This document shows positions 45,680-54,626 of a DNA stretch of 64,000 nt, one piece after another. The notes under the pieces are model-generated. The model worked only from the letters and a program-made list of their open reading frames with translations. It was not told the origin of the DNA and searched no databases. The DNA lies in the NCBI GenBank assembly GCA_016714225.1, contig JADJNS010000020.1, forward strand, positions 230,470 through 294,469. Reading direction: 5' to 3'. Position numbers and translations under genes: made by a program. Numbering within the stretch: position 1 is the first letter of the stretch; every line of letters starts with the position of its first letter. The stretch is from Archangiaceae bacterium. Its GTDB lineage: Bacteria > Myxococcota > Myxococcia > Myxococcales > Myxococcaceae.

Positions 45680-46720
45680 TCAGTCGAACGCGCAGCAGCA
45701 GCTCACCGCGCGAACCTGCGCGGGCCGCACCTCGACGGGCAGCGACGCGAGGTACGCAGCCGGCGACTGGTCGCAGCCGAACACCAGCCCCCGGTTGGGG
45801 TTGGGGGTGTTGGTGTACTTGCCGGCGATGATGCCCTCGACGCTGCCGTAGGTCTCGCCGCTGGCGTCACCGAAGTACACCGGCAGACCCGCGCTGCCCG
45901 CCGCGCAGTGGCCGAAGCACGTGCCGGGCTTGCCCCGCCCCGAGTACTTCGCGCAGACCTGGGTGCAGCTCTGGCTGAGGTCGACCGCTCCCGTCGGGGT
46001 GGGGGGCAGCTCGATCGCGACGCCACAGGTCTCGACCCACGAGCCGAGGTGGCTGTACGAGCTGCACGTGCCGGAAGTGGTGGCGCCACCGGGCGGGGCG
46101 TAGGTGCACGCCAGCCCGCAGCCGCCGCAGCTGACCGCGCTGTCGAGGTCGGGCGTAGGAAACGCATGAAGGCCTCCGCAGGAGCCGCGGCAGAAGTACG
46201 CGTGCTCGGTCACCGGCCCGGTCGCGCACTCGACCCCGAGCTGTACGTCGAACTTGCGGGTGTCGCTGCGGTCATCGACGAACTCGAGGCTCAAGGTGAC
46301 CTTCGGGTCTTCGTCGCCCCGCGTCGCGAGGGTCGGGTCGAACAGGTCGCCGCGGTCGACCTGGGCGCGAAAGATGTTCGGAGCGTCTGCGCTGGTGACC
46401 AGCTCGGCGAGCTGCTTGCCGCCGAGCGAGACCTTGGCGAGCGAGATGTGCTGCGTCGAGCCGTCGTCGCGCTTCGCGAGCTTCATCACCACCGTGAGGC
46501 CGACCGGCATCGACGCCGCGGTCTTCACCACCGGCACCGGAGACTCCGATGCGGTGAAGGTGACCAACTGAAGCGCAGCGGGGTCAGGCAGGCCCCCACC
46601 ATCGGGCCCGGTGCCGCCCGGCGCCCCGCACGACAGCGCCGTGACCACGAGCACCCACGTGAACCAGGCACAGGCGCGGGGACGCAGAGAGAGGTGATGC
46701 CGTCGAGGGTCCGGTCGCAT
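45680..46720 (-). CDS. Cys-rich lipoprotein of unknown function
   Basis: From the ATG at 46720 the leader is MRPDPRRHHLSLRPRACAW then FTWVLVVTALSC with a good lipobox. A GTG 9 bases upstream would add three residues. The mature about 310 residues have a beta-rich N-terminal half (LQLVTFTASESPVPV, VTLSLEFVDDRSD). The C-terminal half is Cys-rich (FCRGSCGG, SCGGCGLACTYAPP, TCFGHCAAGS, then CCCAFD at the very end) with a Stig1-like CGGCGLAC motif. It is probably a surface lipoprotein. I do not recognise a named domain. Confidence 0.78.
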   Translation of the reverse strand: MRPDPRRHHLSLRPRACAWFTWVLVVTALSCGAPGGTGPDGGGLPDPAALQLVTFTASESPVPVVKTAASMPVGLTVVMKLAKRDDGSTQHISLAKVSLGGKQLAELVTSADAPNIFRAQVDRGDLFDPTLATRGDEDPKVTLSLEFVDDRSDTRKFDVQLGVECATGPVTEHAYFCRGSCGGLHAFPTPDLDSAVSCGGCGLACTYAPPGGATTSGTCSSYSHLGSWVETCGVAIELPPTPTGAVDLSQSCTQVCAKYSGRGKPGTCFGHCAAGSAGLPVYFGDASGETYGSVEGIIAGKYTNTPNPNRGLVFGCDQSPAAYLASLPVEVRPAQVRAVSCCCAFD

Positions 46721-46822
46721 GAGGTACACCGTATTGGAGACGGCGGTCGGAACCCGTCACGGCGCACTTTCTTTGGCGCTCCAGTGGTCTTCCGGGCACC
46801 TCGCTGACCGGCAGCTGGGGTG

Positions 46823-46846
46823 CCTCTCGCGCTCTGGCGCGAGAGG
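46823..46846 (+). other. Perfect 9-bp hairpin in intergenic region
   Basis: CCTCTCGCG (46823-46831) pairs with CGCGAGAGG (46838-46846) across a 6-base loop. It is followed by G and C, not T, so it is not a standard terminator. It lies about 90 bp before the next gene's start, between two divergent genes, and could be a protein-binding site. Confidence 0.55.
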
Positions 46847-46936
46847 GGGGCCGCCCCTGCCGCGCAACTGCGCAGCGCCCTGCACACCGCGCCCCGCCGT
46901 CAGGTGTCCTCAAGGCGCTTGAGCGGGGCACGCGCG

Positions 46937-48247
46937 TTGAAACGCATCGCGTCAATGCTCCCCACCTTGCTGCTGCTCACCCTCGGTCAATCGACCGAGC
47001 CGGTCGACGACCGCCTCGAGAAGGCCAGAGACCTGGTGCACGAGCTGGCGAATCGCGCCGCGCGCACACCGTCGGAGCTCGAGGTCACCAGGGCCGAAGG
47101 CGACCGGCCGCACCTCGACTACGCCCGCGAGGTGTGGTGCGTCGAGCTGAAGAAGTCGACCGCGGTGCCCTCGGGCCGCTACCGGGTGCAGTGCGACGAC
47201 GGCAGGCAGCTCTGCTTCGCCGCGCCCGACCGCGTGCTGCGCGACGGCGTCGAGACCGAAGAAGAGCTGCAGCGCACCGCGCCGTGCGGCACCTTGCCCC
47301 CGTCACAGCTCGAGAAGCTGTCGGCCACCCACCGCTTCGTCGAGGCGGTGGCCGAGGCACCCGATGGTTGGTACCGCGACGACCAGGGCCGCATCATTCA
47401 GGTGAACTTCGACCTGCACCGGCGGGTCTACTTCGGCGGCGCCTGGGCCCCCTCGTTTCGCCCCGGCGCCGCGCGCGACCTCTCGCTGGGCAGCATGGAC
47501 TTAGGCAGGGGCCGCGCCGACTTCGGCATCGAGTTGGAGCTCGCCAACGACGCCGGCCGCGAGCTGCACCGGCTGCACATTCTCGAGGGCTCGGCGTTCA
47601 TCGGCTCACGCGACACGCGGCTGATGGCCACCGCCATTCGCTACGACTGGAGCTCGCGCCGCCTCGCCGCCCCGGTGTGGATCACGACGTTCGTCGGGCG
47701 CCCGCGCCGGCTCGACCTCGACGTGAACCTCGCCGGCTGGTTCGAGGCGGTGCGCTTCGAGCTGATCTCCGACCAGGGCTTTCTCACCCTGGCCAGCGCC
47801 AACGCCTCGATCGACCTCTGGCACTCGAGAGATCTGCAGTCGTACCTGCGGGTGCGGGCCGGGCCAGCGGGCGAATTCGACCTGCAGACGCGCAGCGTCT
47901 CGCTCCGCCCCGAGGCCGCCCTCGAAGCCGACTTCACCCTCGACCGCGACGGCTTCCACCACCTCACCGGCGCGGTGACTGGAGAGAAGCTGTTCTTCGA
48001 CCAGGCGCTCGCGGGCCGCCGAAAGAGCCCCGAGCGCTTCAAGGCGCGCCTCGGCTACGAGCTCATCTTGCTCGCCATCAACGACTACCCGCTCACCCTC
48101 GTCGTCGATGGGCGCGCCCAGTGGCGCGACGACCTGCCCGGGGTGACGCCGGGGTGGGACTTCGGCGTCGACGCCGGCCTGCGCTTCAGCTTCTGGGCGC
48201 CCGCCCGCCGCAGCGCCACCCAGGTGTTCAACCGCACCCGGGGCTGA
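46937..48247 (+). CDS. Secreted hypothetical protein, outer-membrane-like, paralogue pair member 1
   Basis: A TTG at 46937 gives the leader MKRIASMLPTLLLLTLGQST; the ATG at 46955 is an alternative. The product (about 436 residues) has a Cys-containing N-terminal region (WCVELKK, VQCDDGRQLCF, APCGTLPP). A beta-strand-rich domain of about 290 residues follows, ending LLAINDYPLTLVVDGRAQW and DAGLRFSFWAP. The last strand ends in an aromatic-poor tail, like a large outer-membrane or periplasmic beta protein. Its stop overlaps the next start (TGATG), and the next protein shares the ending plan. Confidence 0.77.
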   Translation: MKRIASMLPTLLLLTLGQSTEPVDDRLEKARDLVHELANRAARTPSELEVTRAEGDRPHLDYAREVWCVELKKSTAVPSGRYRVQCDDGRQLCFAAPDRVLRDGVETEEELQRTAPCGTLPPSQLEKLSATHRFVEAVAEAPDGWYRDDQGRIIQVNFDLHRRVYFGGAWAPSFRPGAARDLSLGSMDLGRGRADFGIELELANDAGRELHRLHILEGSAFIGSRDTRLMATAIRYDWSSRRLAAPVWITTFVGRPRRLDLDVNLAGWFEAVRFELISDQGFLTLASANASIDLWHSRDLQSYLRVRAGPAGEFDLQTRSVSLRPEAALEADFTLDRDGFHHLTGAVTGEKLFFDQALAGRRKSPERFKARLGYELILLAINDYPLTLVVDGRAQWRDDLPGVTPGWDFGVDAGLRFSFWAPARRSATQVFNRTRG

Positions 48248-49134
48248 TGCTCGCCGCGCTCACCACCGCCGTGCTCGCCGCGGCTTCCGCCGTCGGCGCC
48301 GAGCTGCCCGAGCCGTGCTGGCAGCACGCCGCGAACGGCGCGCGCTTTCGCACCTGCTTCGACCCCGGCCGCGGCCTCGAGCTCTCCGCCGGAGGCTCGG
48401 CGCGCTCGCTGAACCCAGCGCTCGACCTCGGCCTCGGGCTGCGCCTGCGCGGCGCCCGCGACAGCCGAAGCAAGGCCGGCACCACCTGGCTGCTGCAGCA
48501 CCGCCTGCTCGGCGCCGACGCGCGCTGGTCGAAGGCCGAGCGGCACCTCACCCTCACCGCCTACGAGGGCCTGGCCCGCCGCCACGTCGACGAGGGCTTT
48601 CTGCTGCTGCCCACCACCCCGCCGATTCGGCTGCCCTTCCCCCTCGACCTCGGGCTGTACGGCCGCGCCGCCCGCTACGAGCGCCGCGTCGAAGACGGGC
48701 TCGGGTGGAGCTTCGAGACCGCACGGCTGGCGATGCTGTTCGACCCGCTGCGCTCGGCGACCGGCCGCTTTCACCTCGGCTTCGGCCCCACCCTCGCGCA
48801 CCAGCTGCGGCACGACGGGCTCACCCTGCACCACGAGCTCACCCCGCTCACCGCGCTGCAGCTGGTCATCAACGCCGAGAGCGAAGACGGCCGGTGGGTC
48901 TTTCGCTGCGCCGGCCAGGCGGGGTGGACCTTCGACCCCGCGGCCTTCACCCGGGGCGGCACCCTTCGCGCGCGCGGTGAGCTGCAGCTCGAGCGCGTGC
49001 TGCTCGCCGTCAATGATCACCCCCTCTCGGTGCAGCTCCACGCCTCTGGCGCCTGGCGCGACGCCGGCGCGCTCGCCCAGAGCGAGTGGAGCGCCGGCGG
49101 GGCGCTGAAGGTGCAGCTCTTCGCCCACCGCTGA
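48247..49134 (+). CDS. Secreted hypothetical protein, paralogue pair member 2
   Basis: The ATG shares one base with the upstream stop, so translation is coupled. The 295-residue protein has a signal peptide (MLAALTTAVLAAASAVGA) and the same beta-rich plan as the upstream protein, without its N-terminal region. The shared marker is LLAVNDHPLSVQLHASGAW, against LLAINDYPLTLVVDGRAQW in the neighbour. It probably forms an envelope complex with its partner. Family unknown. Confidence 0.77.
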   Translation: MLAALTTAVLAAASAVGAELPEPCWQHAANGARFRTCFDPGRGLELSAGGSARSLNPALDLGLGLRLRGARDSRSKAGTTWLLQHRLLGADARWSKAERHLTLTAYEGLARRHVDEGFLLLPTTPPIRLPFPLDLGLYGRAARYERRVEDGLGWSFETARLAMLFDPLRSATGRFHLGFGPTLAHQLRHDGLTLHHELTPLTALQLVINAESEDGRWVFRCAGQAGWTFDPAAFTRGGTLRARGELQLERVLLAVNDHPLSVQLHASGAWRDAGALAQSEWSAGGALKVQLFAHR

Positions 49135-49282
49135 GCGCCGCTCGCGCCCTGACGCGAATGCCGGGCTCTGCGCAGCGCCCGGTGGTGCATGCGCACTCCG
49201 CCGCTCGCGAAATGTCGGGGTTGCGCGCCCGAACGAAGCAGCACGCTTCGTGCTCGAGCGGCGGCCCGGAGGAGACCCGAAC

Positions 49283-49951
49283 GTGACCCATCGACGCGAC
49301 GCTCGGAGCCGCGCAAGAAGGTGCGGGCTGCTGCTGCTCGGGGCAGCCGCGGCCGCGTGCTCGACGCAGGCGCCCACCACCACCCCGCTGACGGGCATCT
49401 GCGTCTCGCTCGCCCACGGCGCGAACCCCTCAGACGCGGGCACCTGCTTCGTCGCCGCCGACGGAGGCTGGGCCCGCCTGGGCCTGACCGCCGGCTCGGG
49501 CTTCGCCGATGGAGGCCTCTCCTTCACCTTCGGCTCGGCGTACCAGGCCTTCATCGAGTCGGGCTGCGGCGACGCCGGCACCGTGCGTGCGCTCTCCCTC
49601 TCGTTCGGCGCGCAGGCGACGGCCTGCAGCCTGGTGGGGCCGCTCTACGGCACCGGCGGCCCCGCGCTCGAGCTGCTGCTGGTCGGCGACCCCGCGCCCG
49701 GCACGTTTTCGGTCGGCTCGCTGCTGCCCGACGAGCCGAGCGCGGTGCTCCGCCTGCCCGGTGGGGCCGCGGTGCAGACCGCGTACGCCGGCTCGGTCAC
49801 CCTCGACACCCTGCCCGCCTGCGGCGCCTCGGGCAGCTTCGCGCTGACCTTCGATGCGCCCGACGGCGGAGCGCCCCTCGAGCTCTCGGGCAGCTTCTCG
49901 GCCGGCTACTGCATCGGCACGGGCGTGTACGGGCTGCCCACTCATCGGTGA
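49283..49951 (+). CDS. Lipoprotein of unknown function
   Basis: GGAGGAG lies about 10 bases before the GTG at 49283. The leader has several Arg (HRRDARSRARRCG) followed by LLLLGAAAAACS with a lipobox. The mature 190 residues are beta-rich, with Cys in LTGICVSLA, AGTCFVAA, ESGCGDAG, ATACSLVG, LPACGASG and GYCIGTG, probably paired. No domain recognised; probably a surface lipoprotein. Confidence 0.77.
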   Translation: MTHRRDARSRARRCGLLLLGAAAAACSTQAPTTTPLTGICVSLAHGANPSDAGTCFVAADGGWARLGLTAGSGFADGGLSFTFGSAYQAFIESGCGDAGTVRALSLSFGAQATACSLVGPLYGTGGPALELLLVGDPAPGTFSVGSLLPDEPSAVLRLPGGAAVQTAYAGSVTLDTLPACGASGSFALTFDAPDGGAPLELSGSFSAGYCIGTGVYGLPTHR

Positions 49952-50002
49952 GGCGCGGCGGCCGCTGTCCGGGATAAAAACGTCCCCCGTCAGCGCCCCG
50001 CC

Positions 50003-50377
50003 ATGAGCGACCCTTCTCCAGAGCTTCGCGCCGCCGCACGGCGCGCCATCGCGCTCGACGACGAGCACCTGCTCGCCGAGTGCTTCGAGCAGTTCTTCAA
50101 CGCCGGCGGCCCGGGCGGCCAGCACCAGAACAAGGCCGAGACCGCGGTGCGCCTCACCCACCGGCCCACCGGCGTCAACGTCACCGCCACCGAGCGCCGC
50201 AGCCAGCTGATGAACCGGCACGAGGCGCTCGAGCGCCTCCGCGCCAGGCTCACCGCGCTCACCATCGTCCAGCCGCCGCGCGTCAAGACCCGGGTCAGCC
50301 GCGGCCAGAAGCGCCGCCGGCTCGACAACAAGAAGCTGCACTCGCAGAAGAAGCGCGACCGCCGCGGCGACTGGTAG
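50003..50377 (+). CDS. Peptide chain release factor-like protein (ArfB/C12orf65 type)
   Basis: The 124-residue protein consists of the class I release factor domain 3 with the catalytic GGQ in GGPGGQHQNKAETAVRLTH, followed by a basic tail (GQKRRRLDNKKLHSQKKRD). It lacks the codon-reading domains. Proteins of this kind enter stalled ribosomes with no stop codon, using the tail in the empty mRNA channel, and hydrolyse the peptidyl-tRNA. The tail differs in detail from E. coli ArfB, so I give no symbol. It lies just upstream of mfd. Confidence 0.88.
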   Translation: MSDPSPELRAAARRAIALDDEHLLAECFEQFFNAGGPGGQHQNKAETAVRLTHRPTGVNVTATERRSQLMNRHEALERLRARLTALTIVQPPRVKTRVSRGQKRRRLDNKKLHSQKKRDRRGDW

Positions 50378-50434
50378 CCCTCCACCAGCGGCCAGTGGCC
50401 AAGTGAAGCGACCCGGGTTAGTGCCCTCTCGAGT

Positions 50435-53400
50435 TTGTCCGCACCGACTCCATTCGAAGCGCTCCAGCAGTCTCTCGCCACCACCCGTCAGGCCCGGGTG
50501 GTCGGCGTCAAGCACGCCGCGCGTGGCTGGCTGCTCTCGCGCCTGGGCGCGCCGCTGGTCTGCATCACCCAAGAAGAAGACGAAGCCGACCGCCTCGCCA
50601 ACGACCTGCGCCTGTTCCTCGGCGAAGCCGCGGTGCTGCAGCTCCCGTCCGACGAAGCGCTGCCGTGGGACGAGCTGATCAAAGACACCGGCCTGGTCAC
50701 CGAGCGCCTCTCGACCCTGTTCCACCTGCGGCACCAGAGCGCGGCCAAAGCCCTCGTCCTCTCGGTGCGCGGCGCGTGCCGCAAGGTGCTCCCTCCGCAG
50801 GTGATGGGCGAGCTCAGCGAGACGCTGACCCCTGCGTCCGAGCTCGGCCGCGACGCGCTGGCGCGCAAGCTCACCGACATGGGCTACCGCAACAGCCCGC
50901 TGGTCGAAGACGTGGGCGCGTTCTCGCTGCGCGGCGACATCATCGACGTCTGGGCGCCGCTCGAGCCTTTGCCCGTGCGCATCGAGCTGTTCGGCGACGA
51001 CGTCGAGTCGATGCGCAGCTTCGACCCGCAGACCCAGCGCACCCTCGAAGACGTCAAGGTGCTGAGGCTGCTGCCCGCCCGTGAGCTGTTCTTCAACACC
51101 CAGACCCGCGCCGCCGCCGAGGCCTCGGTGCGCGACGCCGCCGAGCAGAGCGACGTGCCCACCTCGCGGGTGCGCGAGCGCATCGAGCAGATTCGCGAGG
51201 GCATCTCGTCGGCCGGCCTCGAGAGCCTGTGGCCGGGTTTCTTCTCTCCGGGGCTCTCCACCGTCTTCGACTACCTGCCGTTCTGGTCGAAGAAGACGCC
51301 CATCGTCTGGGTCGACGAGCCGGTGGCGCAAGAGCGCACCCTCATCGAGCTCGGCTCCGAGCTCAAGCGCAGCCACGCCGGGGCCGTCGAACGCGGCGAC
51401 TTGACGCTCCCCGTCGCCGCTCACTTCCTGGGCGCGTCCGAGCTGCGTGAGCAGCTGGCGAAGTTGCCCCGCATCGAGGGCGGCGGGCTCTCGCTCGACT
51501 CGGGCGGCGCCGCCCCCATCACCTTCCCCTTTCAGGAAACCAGAGACCTGCGCGAGGCGATTCGCTCGCACCACGGCGAAGAGGGCGCGCTCACCCCGCT
51601 CATCGAGCGGCTGAGCCGCTGGCGCGACGAGCGCATCACCGCGGCGGTCGCCTGCGGCAGCCGCGGGCAGATCGACCGCTTGAAGCGCCTGCTCTCGGAC
51701 CGCGGCGTGGCCGCCCGGGTGCACGAAGGCCCCTTGGGCGCCGACCCCGCAGCGCTCTACGACGTGAAGCTGCCGGCCCACCTCTTCCTCGGCGACGCCA
51801 GCGCCGGCTTCGTCGACTCAGGCACGGGGCTGGCCGTGCTCGCCGACGAAGAGATCTTCGGCGTTCGCGCGCACCGCAAGACCCGGCGCAAGAGCGGCGA
51901 CGGTGGCTTCGCCGCCAACTTCTCGGACCTCAAAGAGGGCGACCTGGTGGTGCACGCCGAGTTCGGGGTCGCCCGCTACGCCGGCCTCACCTCGATGCAG
52001 GTGCAGGGCGTGAAGGCCGAGCTGCTCATCTTGCAGTTCGCGGGGAAGGACAAGGTCTACCTGCCCGTCAGCCGCATGCGGCTGGTGTCGCGCTTCACCG
52101 GCGGCGACCCCGAGAAGGTGCAGCTCGACAAGCTGGGCTCTGACTCGTGGGCGCGCACCAAGGCCCGCGTCAAAGAGAACCTGCTCAAGATGGCGGCCGA
52201 GCTGCTCACCCTCTACGCGCAGCGCAAGGCCCACGGTGGCCACGCCTTCAGCGCACCCGACCGCTACTTCCGCCAGTTCGAGGCCGACTTCGAGTTCGAC
52301 GAGACGCCCGACCAGCAGAAGGCCATCGACGACGTGGTGGCCGACATGCAGAAGCCCGAGCCGATGGACAGGCTGGTCTGCGGCGACGTGGGCTACGGCA
52401 AGACCGAGGTCGCGATGCGCGCCGCGTTCAAGGCGGTGCTCGATCGCAAGCAGGTCGCGGTGCTGGTGCCCACCACCCTGCTCGCCCACCAGCACCACAC
52501 CACCTTCAAGAAGCGCTTCGACGGCTACCCGGTCACCATCGAGGTGGTCTCGGGCCTGCAGAAACCGCCCGAGGCGCGCGAGGTGCTGCGCCGCGCACGC
52601 GAGGGCCGCCTCGACATTCTCATCGGCACCCACAAGCTGCTGGGCGGTGAGGTCGGCTTCAGGGACCTCGGCCTGCTCATCATCGACGAAGAGCAGCGCT
52701 TCGGCGTGAAGCAGAAAGAGTCGCTCAAGAAGCTGAAGGCCCAGGTCGACACCCTCACGCTCAGCGCCACCCCGATTCCGCGCACCCTCAACATGGCCAT
52801 GTCGGGCCTGCGCGACATGTCGATCATCGCCACCCCGCCCGCCGACCGGCGCGCCATTCGCACCTTCGTGAACCGCTTCGACCCCGAGCAGATCAAAGAG
52901 GCGGTCACCCGCGAGCTGCACCGGGGCGGGCAGGTGTTCTTCGTGCACGACCGCATCGCTTCGCTGCCCAACATCGAGCAGCAGCTGCACCAGCTGCTCC
53001 CCAACGTCACCATCGGAGTCGCGCACGGGCAGATGCACGACGGCCAGCTCGAGAAGGTGATGCTCGACTTCGTGCAGAAGCGGCTGCAGGTGCTGCTCTG
53101 CACCAGCATCATCGAGAGCGGCCTCGACATCTCGTCGGCCAACACGCTCATCGTCGACCGCGCCGACCACTTCGGCCTCGCCCAGCTCTACCAGCTGCGC
53201 GGCCGGGTGGGCCGCTCGAAAGAGCGCGCCTACGCCTACCTCTTGGTGCCCGCCGAGCGCGGCATCACCAAAGACGCCGAGCGACGCCTCGAGGTGCTGC
53301 AGGCGTTCACCGAGCTGGGCGCGGGGTTCTCCATCGCCTCGCACGACCTCGAGATTCGCGGCGCCGGCAACCTCTTGGGCGGCGAGCAGTCGGGCTCGAT

Positions 53401-53938
53401 CGAGTCGGTCGGCTTCGACCTCTACGCACAGATGCTCGAAGAGGCGGTGGCCGAGATGCGCGGCGAGCCTCCGCGCACCCAGGTCGAGCCCGACGTCAAC
53501 CTGCCCATCGAGGCCCTGCTGCCCGAAGAGTACGTGCCCGACGTTCAGCAGCGCCTGGTGCTCTACAAGCGCTTCTCGTCGGCCCAGACCCCCGAAGAGC
53601 TCGATGACCTGCGCGCCGAGCTGATCGACCGCTTCGGAGACGCCCCCGACGAGGTCGACAACCTCGGCCAGCTGATGCTCCTCAAGATGGACCTGCGCCG
53701 CCTGCGCCTGCGCTCGCTCGACGCCGGCCCGGGTCGGTTGGTCGTGACCCTGGGTGCAGACGCGGCGCTCGACCCCTCGCGGCTCGCCGGTCTGGTGCAG
53801 AAGTCGAAGGGCGCACTTCGGCTCACACCCGAGATGAAGCTGGTGGCCAAGACTGCGAATCCCCTCGAGGGAGACGCGCTGATGGCTGCCGCCAAAGAGC
53901 TGCTCGTTTCATTGTTGAAATGCAGCTTGCAGCGCTGA
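50435..53938 (+). CDS. mfd: Transcription-repair coupling factor Mfd
   Basis: The 1167-residue protein is full length for Mfd. The UvrB-like N-terminal module spans about 1-340 (PLVEDVGAFSLRGDIIDVWAP). The RNA polymerase-interacting CarD-like domain is at about 495-560 (EGDLVVHAEFGVARYAGL). The RecG-like helicase core has Walker A GDVGYGKTEVAMR, the DEEQ box IIDEEQRFGVKQKE and motif VI QLRGRVGRSKERAYAYLL. The TRCF C-terminal domain is at about 1010-1130. Mfd removes RNA polymerase stalled at DNA damage and recruits UvrA. The start is a TTG. The whole gene reads without a shift. Confidence 0.97.
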   Translation: MSAPTPFEALQQSLATTRQARVVGVKHAARGWLLSRLGAPLVCITQEEDEADRLANDLRLFLGEAAVLQLPSDEALPWDELIKDTGLVTERLSTLFHLRHQSAAKALVLSVRGACRKVLPPQVMGELSETLTPASELGRDALARKLTDMGYRNSPLVEDVGAFSLRGDIIDVWAPLEPLPVRIELFGDDVESMRSFDPQTQRTLEDVKVLRLLPARELFFNTQTRAAAEASVRDAAEQSDVPTSRVRERIEQIREGISSAGLESLWPGFFSPGLSTVFDYLPFWSKKTPIVWVDEPVAQERTLIELGSELKRSHAGAVERGDLTLPVAAHFLGASELREQLAKLPRIEGGGLSLDSGGAAPITFPFQETRDLREAIRSHHGEEGALTPLIERLSRWRDERITAAVACGSRGQIDRLKRLLSDRGVAARVHEGPLGADPAALYDVKLPAHLFLGDASAGFVDSGTGLAVLADEEIFGVRAHRKTRRKSGDGGFAANFSDLKEGDLVVHAEFGVARYAGLTSMQVQGVKAELLILQFAGKDKVYLPVSRMRLVSRFTGGDPEKVQLDKLGSDSWARTKARVKENLLKMAAELLTLYAQRKAHGGHAFSAPDRYFRQFEADFEFDETPDQQKAIDDVVADMQKPEPMDRLVCGDVGYGKTEVAMRAAFKAVLDRKQVAVLVPTTLLAHQHHTTFKKRFDGYPVTIEVVSGLQKPPEAREVLRRAREGRLDILIGTHKLLGGEVGFRDLGLLIIDEEQRFGVKQKESLKKLKAQVDTLTLSATPIPRTLNMAMSGLRDMSIIATPPADRRAIRTFVNRFDPEQIKEAVTRELHRGGQVFFVHDRIASLPNIEQQLHQLLPNVTIGVAHGQMHDGQLEKVMLDFVQKRLQVLLCTSIIESGLDISSANTLIVDRADHFGLAQLYQLRGRVGRSKERAYAYLLVPAERGITKDAERRLEVLQAFTELGAGFSIASHDLEIRGAGNLLGGEQSGSIESVGFDLYAQMLEEAVAEMRGEPPRTQVEPDVNLPIEALLPEEYVPDVQQRLVLYKRFSSAQTPEELDDLRAELIDRFGDAPDEVDNLGQLMLLKMDLRRLRLRSLDAGPGRLVVTLGADAALDPSRLAGLVQKSKGALRLTPEMKLVAKTANPLEGDALMAAAKELLVSLLKCSLQR

Positions 53939-54078
53939 AAGAAATGCGCGCCGCAAGGCCCGCGAACCGTCTCGAAAAGGCAGTGGGCGCGAGGGTTGCA
54001 GCGCAAACCCCCGCCTCTTCCGGTTCACCTGAGCCCGGTCTTCATCGATGCCGGGAGAGGCGTTTCACCTACCTTTCT

Positions 54079-54381
54079 ATGCTCGAGCGATTCCTCGACT
54101 CCGCCGATGCCGCCCAGGTGATGGAGCTGATGCGCCAGGCGGAGCTGTCTTCACTGCAGATCACCGACGAGGTGACCTGGAGCGAAGATGCGTCTACCTG
54201 GTCCGTGGTGCTGCTGGTGCCGCCCGCGCGGTTGGTGTTCCGCCGCATGACCGGCGACGACCGCTCCGACCTCACCCCCTCGTCGGTGCCCCAACGGCTG
54301 GCCCAACAGCTGCTCGCCCGCCTGCAGCGCGAGACCCTCTGGCGCAGCGTGCGCCGCCGGTTGGAAGATCGCTTCAGCTGA
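54079..54381 (+). CDS. Hypothetical small protein
   Basis: From the ATG at 54079 a 100-residue protein with no signal or membrane segment is encoded. It has an amphipathic N-terminal helix (FLDSADAAQVMELMRQA), central beta strands with Trp (VTWSEDASTWSVVLLV) and a basic C-terminal helix (RLAQQLLARLQRETLWRSV). An in-frame start 53 codons upstream begins within the end of mfd and gives residues without a clear coding look, so I prefer the shorter form. Family unknown. Confidence 0.6.
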   Translation: MLERFLDSADAAQVMELMRQAELSSLQITDEVTWSEDASTWSVVLLVPPARLVFRRMTGDDRSDLTPSSVPQRLAQQLLARLQRETLWRSVRRRLEDRFS

Positions 54382-54626
54382 AAGCGCAGCGAAGCGCCGG
54401 TCACCCCGAGCGAAGCAACACCGCGAACAGCCGGGCACGGGCACAGGCACGCCTCACCGTCTGACGACCACGTCCCTCGTCGGACGTTCACGAGCTCAAG
54501 TGCCCGTGCCACCGTGCCCGAAAAGCTGTTCACCCTGAGCGAAGCGAAGCGAAGTCGAAGGGGGCCCGACGCCTCCTCGGCAGAGTCCCTGGGCAAGGCC
54601 CCCGAGCGACGGCAGGGTTCGCCGGT
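54382..54626. repeat. Intergenic region with inverted repeat and degenerate dispersed repeat
   Basis: CGGGCACGGGCAC (about 54432-54444) is mirrored by GTGCCCGTGCCACCGTGCCCG at about 54499-54520, so the strand can fold into a long imperfect hairpin of about 90 bases. It is followed by CACCCTGAGCG (from 54532) with extra gaagc units, then a degenerate version of the dispersed repeat's right end (cgagcgacggcagggttcg at 54603). No gene is seen here. Confidence 0.7.
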
